Position numbers and translations under genes: made by a program
In this document: piece after piece, positions 1 through 6,075 of the stretch
Layout: the number at the start of each line of letters is the position of its first letter
Numbering within the stretch: position 1 is the stretch's first letter
The notes under the pieces: generated by a model
The model's input: only the letters and a program-made list of their open reading frames with translations
Database searches by the model: none
Told to the model about the DNA's origin: nothing
Assembly: GCA_011390695.1 (NCBI GenBank)
Contig: JAABRW010000054.1
Location: 1-6,075 of the forward strand
Length of the DNA: 6,075 nucleotides
Direction: 5' to 3'
Origin: Desulfotignum sp.
GTDB lineage: Bacteria; Desulfobacterota; Desulfobacteria; Desulfobacterales; Desulfobacteraceae

Positions 1-3000
1 GAAATCAAGCCGCTCTGCATCAACCTTCTCAGTCAGGGGACTGAAGAAAGGGAATCTCTTGAAAAAAGTGTGACAGGAATTCTAACGCGCCGGGACAAAA
101 GAGAAGAAGCAGACAATGATCAACGGATTCAGTTCCTCGAATACCGCATCGATTCCTACAGAAGAACCAAAGCTGAAACTGATCACAAAATAATGGCACT
201 ACGGGAATCTGAAACTTTCAAGCATGATATCTGCGGTCAATATTCAGGTACAGCTGCCCGGATCGCCAGAGATCTCCGCATAGACACTGTCCAGTATGAA
301 TGGTTCACTGACACGCCAGCTGTAGAAGATCCGCTACCATTAACTCATGAAGAAATCAGGGGCTTATGCAGGGATATTGTCGATATCGATCCAGAAACAG
401 AAAAGGAACTCACCCTTATTCTGCCGGACTCTAACCGACTGCCGGCGGGTAAAGTAGTAAGTGCTACCTTTTCAAGAGAATCCGACGCACTGAAAAAAGC
501 GGAACAGGGAAAAACAAAGGTTGACACCCCAGAGGGAAAAGCACTGCTTGATGCTGGCAAAGACAAGGTTGAAACACTGCTTGAATTCTTGGTTGATTTT
601 TCCGCTGAAAGCAGAACCGTTCAACAACGACCATTGCCGTGGATAAAAAAAGCCGTCTATGATGTTTTGACAGATGCGGATACCCCGTGGAAAGAGTTGT
701 TAAGGCTTTCTATCCATCATACCAGCAATATATCTATTCTTGCCGATCAAGTTGACAATGTTGACGTAATCATCCCCAACGATTTTGACAGAAAAAAAAT
801 TCTTCATGATGCAAAAATTCTCAAAACGCATTTTGAAGCCGGTGGAGGAACCGGACTCTGGCTTTTCAAGCCCAAAACGATTCGGGAACATGGTGACTTC
901 ATCGAAAAAGTCAAAGTGGACGGCCAGAAGTGTGGCAACTTAGATACTCTGAAAAAACTCATTAACTATCTCACTGTGGCGCAGGAACTGAACTATGTGT
1001 GGTCGCTATGGGATGGAAAGGCGGAGCGTCACAATGGTCCCTTTCCATTGCAGGTTGCAGAAATCAACGAACTGCATGAAGCTTTGGAAAATATTATCGG
1101 CTTGTATGACAAACGGGAAGCGGTAAAAGAAAATCTCCAGCAAATTTCTGGTTTACAGGGCCCCCGCTGGGAGGATCCTGCTTCTGTGGATTCTTTAGCA
1201 GAAATTTGCCGAATTGTCCTTGCTCAGATTGATGCCCTCACAATCAACAACAAGATAATGCAGTTTCAAGACAGCCTGGCTGCGTGTGCTGTTCGAAAAA
1301 ATACACACCCTATCAATGGCCGCATTTCAAAAGCCTTCCAGGAAAGGGATTGTGATTTATATTGCCAGTTACTTGAAGAGGCAGCCGTTCTTCATAAAAA
1401 AGAGCAAAGTGTACACCAAAAGAGGCTCGTGATTGGAAAACTTGCGGAAACGGCCCCGAACCTGGCCGGCCATCTGGCCCGTTGCAAAGAAGCACCCCTT
1501 TGGGCGGAACGCCTCAACAAGCTACCCCAGGCATGGGCATGGGCCCAAGCCAATACCTGGCTTACCGATTTTTTATCAGCAGACATTGACAGTTTTGAAC
1601 GGCATTCGAAAAGGCTTGATGAACAAATCAGAAATGACCTGGCAAACCTGGCATCCATGAAAGCCTGGCAGTTTTGTTTTACCAGAATGCAAGAGGAACA
1701 CCGGCGGCATTTGATGTCCTGGCAGCAGTCAATGAAAAAATTGGGTAAGGGCACGGGAAAACATGCCTACACCCATAGAAAAAACGCACAAAGACATCTG
1801 AATCAATGTAGAACTGCGGTGCCTGCCTGGATTATGCCCCTGCACCGGGTTTACGAAACAGTGGATGCCGATGCCGGAGTGTTTGATGTTATTATTATCG
1901 ATGAGGCTTCACAATGCGGACCGGAAGGACTTCCCCTTCTGTATCTGGGGACACGGGTGCTTGTTGTCGGGGACGACAAGCAGATCAGTCCTGAAGCGGT
2001 AGGTGTCAACAGGGCACAGGTTCAGCAGTTAATGCGAAATTATCTTCATGATTTCGATCATGCCGACTCGTTCGACGTGGAGAGCAGTTTGTTTGATCAC
2101 GGCCGTATCCGCTTCAGTAACAGGATAAGCCTGCGTGAGCATTTCAGATGTATGCCTGAAATCATCCGATTCAGTAACGACCTTTGCTACCGCACAGACC
2201 CGCTTATTCCACTTCGGCAGTATCCGCCTGACCGGTTGGAGCCCCTCAAAATCACGACAATCCCAAACGGTTACCGGGAAGGTACAGGGAATCGGATAAT
2301 TAACCGCCCCGAAGCAGATGCACTTGTTGAAGCAGTGGAAAAATGCTGCATGGATGAACGGTATCAGGGAATGACCATGGGTGTGATAGTGCTTCAGGGA
2401 GAAGCACAAGCTTACCATATCGAGGAAAAACTGCTCCAGACAATAGGGGCCGAAGAGATGGAAAACAGAAGGCTCATCTGCGGGAACCCATATAGCTTTC
2501 AAGGAGATGAACGTGACATCATTTTTTTGAGCATGGTTGCTGCCCCCAATGAACGAATCGGTACAATGACCAAAGCATCTGATCAAAGACGGTTCAATGT
2601 CGCTGCCAGCCGTGCCCGGGATCAAATGTGGCTCTTTCATTCCGCTACAGTAAACCATTTGAGTGAACAATGCTTCAGAAGACGTCTGCTTGAGCATTTC
2701 CTGAATCCGACAAGCTATATTTCACAAGCATTGGGAGAGGATGCTGAAGAGTTAAAGAAACAGGCTTTCCAGGCGAACAGAATGATAGAAAAGGCCCCTG
2801 TACCTTTTGACAGCTGGTTCGAGGTAGATGTGGCCCTTCAAATTGCCGGGAATGGATTCCGGATCGTCCCACAATATACATTTGCAGACAAAAGAATAGA
2901 TATCGTTGTTCAGGGGGATAAATCGCAACTTGCTGTTGAGTGTGATGGTGACTTCTGGCATGGCGTCGATGCTTACACCGCCGACATGGAACGGCAGCGA

Positions 3001-3576
3001 AAGCTGGAAAGATGCGGATGGCAATTTTTTCGAATCAGGGAAAGCCGATATTACGCAGATCCTGAAAAAGCCCTCGAAACGCTTTGGTCTAAACTGGAGC
3101 AGATGGGAATAACGCCGGGGACTGCCACTGACAAACAAGATCTTGAGTCGGAAAATGATGACGGTTACGAGGAAGAAGATGAATTCACTGAAGAAAACGA
3201 TATTGATTTAACTTTTTCAAAAAATGACAATTTGCCATTGGAATCATTGTTCCAACAACAAGACTTGTTTGTTGACAGAGCCACATCCGATATCCCGGAA
3301 GATATCCACCAGGCCCTCCGGGTAAAAACGGATGTGATCTGTAAGGCAATTATTCAAGTCCTGGAAAAACGGCCAAAGTTTTCCAGTATCAGAGAGAAAG
3401 TTCCGACTTACATCTTGAAACTATGGAATATCAGAACCCGGGGCAACCCCCGCAAACAATTTGCAAACCGTGTTGACCAGCAGATAGCCATAATGGACAG
3501 GAAGGGTTACGTTATCGTTTATAAAAGCAAAAACGAAAGAGTTAAACTTGGATGGGTTAAATACCAGGACAAATAA
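1..3576 (+). CDS. Large SF1 (DNA2/NAM7-like) helicase with C-terminal Vsr/DUF559-like nuclease domain, 5' end outside window
   Basis: The frame is open from base 1, giving 1191 visible residues, so the GTG at base 70 is unlikely to be the start. The first residues (EIKPLCINLLSQG) resemble the stretch that follows Walker A and motif Ia in giant AAA_11/AAA_12 helicases; Walker A must lie upstream. About 600 mostly helical residues, ending in a Trp-rich block, precede the next helicase motifs. These are motif II DEASQ (1900-1914), motif III GDDKQISP (1969-1992), LREHFRCMPE (2131-2160), FQGDERD (2497-2517, motif V) and RRFNVAASRAR (2587-2619, motif VI with arginine fingers). A PD-(D/E)XK domain of the Vsr/DUF559/MTES_1575 kind follows, with Glu at 2821, Asp at 2899 and the ECDGDFWH block at 2938-2961. 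An acidic linker (about 3145-3210) leads to an unassigned domain (3289-3576). The family is known for nucleic-acid unwinding; a role in cutting foreign DNA is inferred from the nuclease fusion and neighbours. All visible catalytic motifs are intact. Confidence 0.92.
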   Translation, partial: EIKPLCINLLSQGTEERESLEKSVTGILTRRDKREEADNDQRIQFLEYRIDSYRRTKAETDHKIMALRESETFKHDICGQYSGTAARIARDLRIDTVQYEWFTDTPAVEDPLPLTHEEIRGLCRDIVDIDPETEKELTLILPDSNRLPAGKVVSATFSRESDALKKAEQGKTKVDTPEGKALLDAGKDKVETLLEFLVDFSAESRTVQQRPLPWIKKAVYDVLTDADTPWKELLRLSIHHTSNISILADQVDNVDVIIPNDFDRKKILHDAKILKTHFEAGGGTGLWLFKPKTIREHGDFIEKVKVDGQKCGNLDTLKKLINYLTVAQELNYVWSLWDGKAERHNGPFPLQVAEINELHEALENIIGLYDKREAVKENLQQISGLQGPRWEDPASVDSLAEICRIVLAQIDALTINNKIMQFQDSLAACAVRKNTHPINGRISKAFQERDCDLYCQLLEEAAVLHKKEQSVHQKRLVIGKLAETAPNLAGHLARCKEAPLWAERLNKLPQAWAWAQANTWLTDFLSADIDSFERHSKRLDEQIRNDLANLASMKAWQFCFTRMQEEHRRHLMSWQQSMKKLGKGTGKHAYTHRKNAQRHLNQCRTAVPAWIMPLHRVYETVDADAGVFDVIIIDEASQCGPEGLPLLYLGTRVLVVGDDKQISPEAVGVNRAQVQQLMRNYLHDFDHADSFDVESSLFDHGRIRFSNRISLREHFRCMPEIIRFSNDLCYRTDPLIPLRQYPPDRLEPLKITTIPNGYREGTGNRIINRPEADALVEAVEKCCMDERYQGMTMGVIVLQGEAQAYHIEEKLLQTIGAEEMENRRLICGNPYSFQGDERDIIFLSMVAAPNERIGTMTKASDQRRFNVAASRARDQMWLFHSATVNHLSEQCFRRRLLEHFLNPTSYISQALGEDAEELKKQAFQANRMIEKAPVPFDSWFEVDVALQIAGNGFRIVPQYTFADKRIDIVVQGDKSQLAVECDGDFWHGVDAYTADMERQRKLERCGWQFFRIRESRYYADPEKALETLWSKLEQMGITPGTATDKQDLESENDDGYEEEDEFTEENDIDLTFSKNDNLPLESLFQQQDLFVDRATSDIPEDIHQALRVKTDVICKAIIQVLEKRPKFSSIREKVPTYILKLWNIRTRGNPRKQFANRVDQQIAIMDRKGYVIVYKSKNERVKLGWVKYQDK

Positions 3577-3621
3577 ACAAAACAGCGGAAAAACCGGAAT
3601 TACTCCGAGTGAATTTTAAAA

Positions 3622-3791
3622 ATGAACATCGAAGAACTTCAAACCCAGATCTCTCTTGGCAAAGACAGCACCAGCCGGTTGCACGGGGATGAGCTGCCAA
3701 CCCGGATGTGCTGGCCAAAGAGATCATTGAAAACCTGGAAGCCGGAGTCGAAAGCTGCAAACAGATCATGGAATCGATCAATGGACGTTAA
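3622..3791 (+). pseudogene. Probable gene remnant: AlbA_2/Schlafen-like head joined to a type I restriction-subunit-like tail in another frame
   Basis: The ATG at 3622 opens a 60-codon frame ending at 3804. Its first 17 residues (MNIEELQTQISLGKDST) look like the start of AlbA_2/Schlafen-type putative DNA-binding proteins, which commonly begin with EEL..LI..GED/KDS. The resemblance stops there, and the rest is Trp/Arg/Ser-rich with no family character. From 3693 a different frame reads ANPDVLAKEIIENLEAG and continues through CKQIMESINGR to a TAA at 3789-3791. That is like the last 30 residues of HsdM or HsdR, where D/NP.LA.EI..NLEA..E.F..I is typical. No good ribosome-binding site precedes the ATG. 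The simplest reading is a deletion scar holding the ends of two former genes. The family matches are from memory and rest on short stretches. A functional 60-aa peptide is a less likely alternative. Confidence 0.42.
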
Positions 3792-3799
3792 CGCGCAAA

Positions 3800-3805
3800 T
3801 ATAGT
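3800..3805 (+). promoter_or_regulatory. Possible -10 element for the ATPase operon
   Basis: TATAGT matches the bacterial -10 consensus at five of six positions and lies 58 bases before the ATPase start, in the only noncoding gap ahead of the operon. No good -35 hexamer sits at the usual 16-18 base spacing; the nearest candidate, TGGACG at 3782, would pair better with TAATAC at 3805. The call therefore rests on one short hexamer plus position. Confidence 0.25.
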
Positions 3806-3817
3806 AATACTGATCCG

Positions 3818-3840
3818 GCCGGCATAGAGAACCCTCCGGC
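3818..3840 (+). repeat. Short inverted repeat in the leader of the ATPase operon
   Basis: GCCGG at 3818-3822 and CCGGC at 3836-3840 form a perfect 5-bp inverted repeat around 13 bases. It begins 13 bases after the possible -10 and ends 11 bases before the Shine-Dalgarno sequence. It could be an operator half-site pair or a weak leader hairpin, but arms of this length also arise by chance. Confidence 0.3.
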
Positions 3841-3851
3841 TGATGATAAAT

Positions 3852-3856
3852 GGAGG
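3852..3856 (+). promoter_or_regulatory. Ribosome-binding site of the ATPase gene
   Basis: GGAGG, a perfect Shine-Dalgarno core, is followed by six bases and the ATG at 3863. This fixes the ATPase start and argues against an overlapping frame that begins at 3850, whose ATG would lie before this site. Confidence 0.85.
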
Positions 3857-3862
3857 CCAGGT

Positions 3863-5014
3863 ATGTACATATCCAATTTAAAACTGAGAAACTGGCGCAA
3901 TTTTACCAGCGTCGATGCAGACCTCAAAGAGACGGTCTATCTGATCGGTCCCAACGCGTCAGGCAAATCCAACCTGCTGGATATCTTCCGCTTCATGAGG
4001 GACATTGTCAATCCCAAGGGCGGTGGACTTCAACAGGCCATCGATTCCCGGGGAGGTCTGAAAAAAATCCGCAGCCTGGCGGCAAGGAAACCGGCCTGGG
4101 TAGAACTGGAGTTTGAATTCCGGAAAGATCTTGGCAATACGACAGAACCGCCGGACTGGTGTTACCAGCTCTGGATCAACTATGAAGGAAAAGGAAAGCA
4201 GCGGCCGATAGTTATCAAAGAAGAGGTGTGGAAAAAAGGGACCCAGCTGATGGCACGTCCTGATCCGGATGATAACGCTGACCCTGAGAGAAAAATTCAG
4301 ACACACCTGGAACAGATAAACATGAACCGGGAATACCGGGAGGTATCGAATTTCTTTTCCGATGTCCTATACCTGCATCTGGTGCCGCAGCTTTTAAAAT
4401 TCAGTGATCAGCTCTCGTTGAGACACCTGGAATCTGATCCGTTCGGCCAGGGCCTTCTTGAAGAAATTTCAGGCACACAAAAGCGCTCCCGCGATTACCG
4501 TCTCCGCACCATTGAAAACATTCTTAAAAAGGTCATCCCCAATCTGGAGCAGCTGCAGTTCAAAATAGACGATACCACGGGCAGGCCCCACCTTGAGATG
4601 TTATACAACCACTGGCGTCCCAATGCGGGATGGCAGAGAGAAGATCAGTTTTCCGACGGCACATTGCGGCTGCTGGCCATGCTGTGGACCCTGCTTTCTT
4701 CCAATCGGATGATTCTCCTTGAAGAACCTGAATTGTCACTCCACAATGCCATTGTAGAGCAGATTCCGGATCTGCTCTACAAGACCAGGCAGCGGAAGAA
4801 AACAGGCGGCCAGATTCTCGTGAGCACCCACAGTGAAGTGATGCTGTCCAACCAAAGCATCGACGGCAACTTCCTGATCCTCCAGCCCGGACAGAGCGGG
4901 GAAGCCACCAGGATCATTCCGCCCACTGAAGCTGATATCGAAGCCATGAAAGCCGGGCTCTCACCCGCTGACATACTTTTGCCGCAAACGGCTGTAACCG
5001 TCCAGAGGATCTGA
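3863..5014 (+). CDS. OLD/RecF-like AAA family ATPase (AAA_21 type), probable ATPase subunit of a two-gene defence system
   Basis: This 383-aa protein is an ABC-type ATPase of the SMC/RecF/OLD group. It starts with the usual MYISNLKLRNWRNF strand pair. Walker A is GPNASGKSN (29-37), followed by the GG.LKKIRSL region. Later come the signature-like FSDGTLRLLAML (263-274), Walker B ILLEEPE with Glu287-Glu288 (in OLD-type enzymes this position often reads EEPE), and the switch histidine STHS with His323. The insertion between the two ATPase halves lacks a long coiled coil, unlike SMC or Rad50. There is no C-terminal TOPRIM domain, so it is not a fused OLD or GajA; the TOPRIM-like function sits in the next gene, one base downstream. 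This arrangement matches known ATPase-TOPRIM defence pairs such as PARIS. Dimerisation on ATP and gating of the partner are inferred from those relatives. The family call is firm; the defence role is likely but not shown. Confidence 0.93.
   Translation: MYISNLKLRNWRNFTSVDADLKETVYLIGPNASGKSNLLDIFRFMRDIVNPKGGGLQQAIDSRGGLKKIRSLAARKPAWVELEFEFRKDLGNTTEPPDWCYQLWINYEGKGKQRPIVIKEEVWKKGTQLMARPDPDDNADPERKIQTHLEQINMNREYREVSNFFSDVLYLHLVPQLLKFSDQLSLRHLESDPFGQGLLEEISGTQKRSRDYRLRTIENILKKVIPNLEQLQFKIDDTTGRPHLEMLYNHWRPNAGWQREDQFSDGTLRLLAMLWTLLSSNRMILLEEPELSLHNAIVEQIPDLLYKTRQRKKTGGQILVSTHSEVMLSNQSIDGNFLILQPGQSGEATRIIPPTEADIEAMKAGLSPADILLPQTAVTVQRI
5004..5009 (+). promoter_or_regulatory. Ribosome-binding site of the TOPRIM gene, inside the ATPase coding end
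   Basis: AGAGGA lies in the last codons of the ATPase gene, six bases before the ATG at 5016. Embedding the site in the upstream gene, with a one-base gap between stop and start, indicates translational coupling and roughly matched production of the two proteins. Confidence 0.75.
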
Positions 5015-5015
5015 C

Positions 5016-5642
5016 ATGACAGACGTCTACTGCTTTGCCTTTGTTGAAGATACGCCCAGCGCCGCTGTAGCAGACAAACTCGTAGCAGCCAGAAATTCCA
5101 GATTGAAACACCGTCTTGTTTTTCGAAAGGGATTCCCCGCTGTTATGAAAGGGTTTGGGGCCATCAAGAGCAAATGCCGCACTTTCCTGAACATGGCGAA
5201 GGCCGGCAGCCACACATTCGTATTGACGGATCTTGACAAAGCAGAATGTCCATGTGCCTTGATCCGAGACTGGTTCGCCATACCCCGGGAAGTCCCTGTT
5301 GATCTTCCGCCTCAATGTATTTTCAGGATGGCTGTCAGGGAGGTGGAATCCTGGATAATGGCAGATCATGAGGCCTGGGCTGAATACATCAAAATCCCCG
5401 GTGACAATTTTTCAAAGACCCCGGATCAACTGGACGACCCCAAACAACACCTTCTGACCGTGATCCGCAGGAAAGGCAAAAAAAAGATTCACCAGGAGAT
5501 GCTGCCGAAAGGGGCCGCCCACATTGGCCCTCTCTATAACGAGGTATTGTGTAAATTTATCAACACGTCATGGCAGCCTGAACGTGCGGCAAAAAATTCA
5601 CCCAGCCTGGATCGTGCCCTGAAGGCATTGATGAAGATATGA
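5016..5642 (+). CDS. DUF4276-like TOPRIM-fold protein, probable nuclease partner of the ATPase
   Basis: This 208-aa protein has the layout of a small TOPRIM enzyme. An N-terminal hydrophobic strand ends in an acidic pair, Glu11-Asp12 (CFAFVEDTPSA), at the place of the TOPRIM glutamate. Mid-protein, a strand ends in TDLDKAEC with Asp72 and Asp74, the DxD pair that binds metal in TOPRIM nucleases. A third block, RMAVREVESWIMAD (Glu109, Glu111, Trp113, Asp117), is the E.E.W..AD motif I recognise from DUF4276-type proteins. The second half is basic (RRKGKKKIHQ), suitable for nucleic-acid contact. The gene follows the ATPase by one base. In the analogous PARIS system the TOPRIM subunit (AriB, DUF4435) is held by the ATPase and released as a toxic nuclease; a similar job is inferred here. 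The exact family is less certain than the TOPRIM assignment. No signal peptide or membrane segment is visible, so it is cytosolic. Confidence 0.84.
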   Translation: MTDVYCFAFVEDTPSAAVADKLVAARNSRLKHRLVFRKGFPAVMKGFGAIKSKCRTFLNMAKAGSHTFVLTDLDKAECPCALIRDWFAIPREVPVDLPPQCIFRMAVREVESWIMADHEAWAEYIKIPGDNFSKTPDQLDDPKQHLLTVIRRKGKKKIHQEMLPKGAAHIGPLYNEVLCKFINTSWQPERAAKNSPSLDRALKALMKI

Positions 5643-5657
5643 AAAAGGAACATCACA

Positions 5658-5990
5658 ATGACAACCGTTAAAATAAATGCCGGGATCTGCGGCTTCACCA
5701 CCGTGGTTGATGCAAAAAAAACAAATGGCTATAACGCTTTGTTCAGACTGGAAAGCCAGTGTCCCAACTGGCAGAAAGTAAATGATCTTCTGGGCGGTCA
5801 GGAGATGGATCTGATGACGGAACTGTTTAAAAACAGACAGACCGGGGAGTTTCATTCCGCCCTGCTGGAAACGTTTTTAAAGACCATTCCCCACATTTCC
5901 TGTCCGGTCATATCCGGGATTTTCAAGGCCCTGGAAGTGAGTGCCGGACTGGCGCTTCCCAAAGACGCGGCCATCTGTTTCAGAGAGTAA
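5658..5990 (+). CDS. Small four-cysteine protein resembling DUF6951, function unknown
   Basis: This 110-aa cytosolic protein starts at an ATG eight bases after AAGGA (5645-5649), 15 bases beyond the TOPRIM stop, so it is probably cotranscribed. I recognise the pattern NAGICGFTT near the N-terminus, a Cys-Pro after an ESQ strand, and a C-terminal SCPVISGIFKALEVSAGLAL-P-K-D block. These match the small DUF6951 family as I remember it, which I associate with strict anaerobes. Cysteines fall at 11, 35, 82 and 107; the first three sit in the best-conserved patches and could bind a metal or undergo redox chemistry, but no CxxC pair is present. The family has no known reaction that I can name. It may be an unrelated small gene that lies behind the ATPase-TOPRIM pair, or a third component. 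Confidence 0.78.
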   Translation: MTTVKINAGICGFTTVVDAKKTNGYNALFRLESQCPNWQKVNDLLGGQEMDLMTELFKNRQTGEFHSALLETFLKTIPHISCPVISGIFKALEVSAGLALPKDAAICFRE

Positions 5991-6075
5991 ACACGCCATG
6001 GACATGAACACGTTTGAACGCAGACCGTTTTTTTGCATTTCAGCTGATTTTGACGTATCATAGATTATTTTAACG

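Noticed and set aside
1744..1764. GKGTGKH in the helicase looks like a Walker A motif
   Set aside because: The spacing is wrong: the first Gly of GxxxxGK[ST] is missing, and Lys is followed by His, not Ser/Thr. It also lies only about 50 residues before motif II. The real motif I should be upstream of the window.
2029..2697. 222-codon open frame on the - strand inside the helicase
   Set aside because: It is antisense to the conserved helicase motifs IV to VI, has no recognisable family, and its composition (many Cys, His and Phe) is that of a shadow frame.
3850..4116. 88-codon + frame overlapping the start of the ATPase
   Set aside because: Its ATG precedes the GGAGG site, and the overlapping frame encodes the conserved N-terminus and Walker A of the ATPase.
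4914..5369. 151-codon - strand frame across the ATPase/TOPRIM junction
   Set aside because: It runs antisense through the TOPRIM DxD motif and the coupled junction, has no ribosome-binding site that I can see, and resembles no family.
6016..6034. Possible rho-independent terminator: GAACG, five bases, CGTTT, then a T run at 6028-6034
   Set aside because: The stem is only four Watson-Crick pairs plus a wobble and consumes part of the T run, too weak to call, although the location after the operon is suitable.
5998..6063. Tiny 21-codon frame after the last gene
   Set aside because: It lacks a clear ribosome-binding site and is too short to support as a gene.
1..6075. tRNA, rRNA, CRISPR arrays, insertion sequences or long repeats
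   Set aside because: Reading both strands by eye, I saw no regularly spaced repeats, no transposase-like protein and no terminal inverted repeats; nearly all of the window is accounted for by four coding regions.

Overview
The window looks like a bacterial defence-island segment with all genes on the + strand. Nothing in it gives a firm species. The last gene resembles a small protein family that I associate from memory with strict anaerobes, notably Desulfobacterota-type sulfate reducers and methanogens, and the moderate G+C and codon use do not conflict with that. Treat the taxonomic hint as inference.

Bases 1-3576 hold the 3' 1191 codons of a very large superfamily 1 helicase whose start and Walker A motif lie upstream of the window. 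The visible part carries a long helical/Trp-rich insertion, helicase motifs II to VI, a Vsr/DUF559-like PD-(D/E)XK nuclease domain, an acidic linker and a C-terminal domain I cannot name. One polypeptide therefore couples nucleic-acid translocation with DNA cleavage.

Bases 3577-3862 separate this gene from the next. They hold what looks like a decayed chimeric gene fragment (3622-3791). Its head resembles the AlbA_2/Schlafen-type DNA-binding domain and its tail, in another frame, resembles the extreme C-terminus of type I restriction subunits. A possible promoter -10 and a small inverted repeat follow, just before a strong ribosome-binding site.

Bases 3863-5990 hold a compact three-gene operon. 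It encodes an OLD/RecF-like AAA ATPase (383 aa), a TOPRIM-like DUF4276-type protein (208 aa, one base after the ATPase stop), and a 110-aa four-cysteine protein resembling DUF6951 (15 bases further on). The ATPase plus TOPRIM pair has the logic of a split OLD nuclease, as in PARIS (AriA/AriB): the ATPase senses or gates, and the TOPRIM protein is the likely nuclease effector. Whether the third gene belongs to that system or is only a downstream neighbour cannot be decided here.

Bases 5991-6075 contain no convincing gene.
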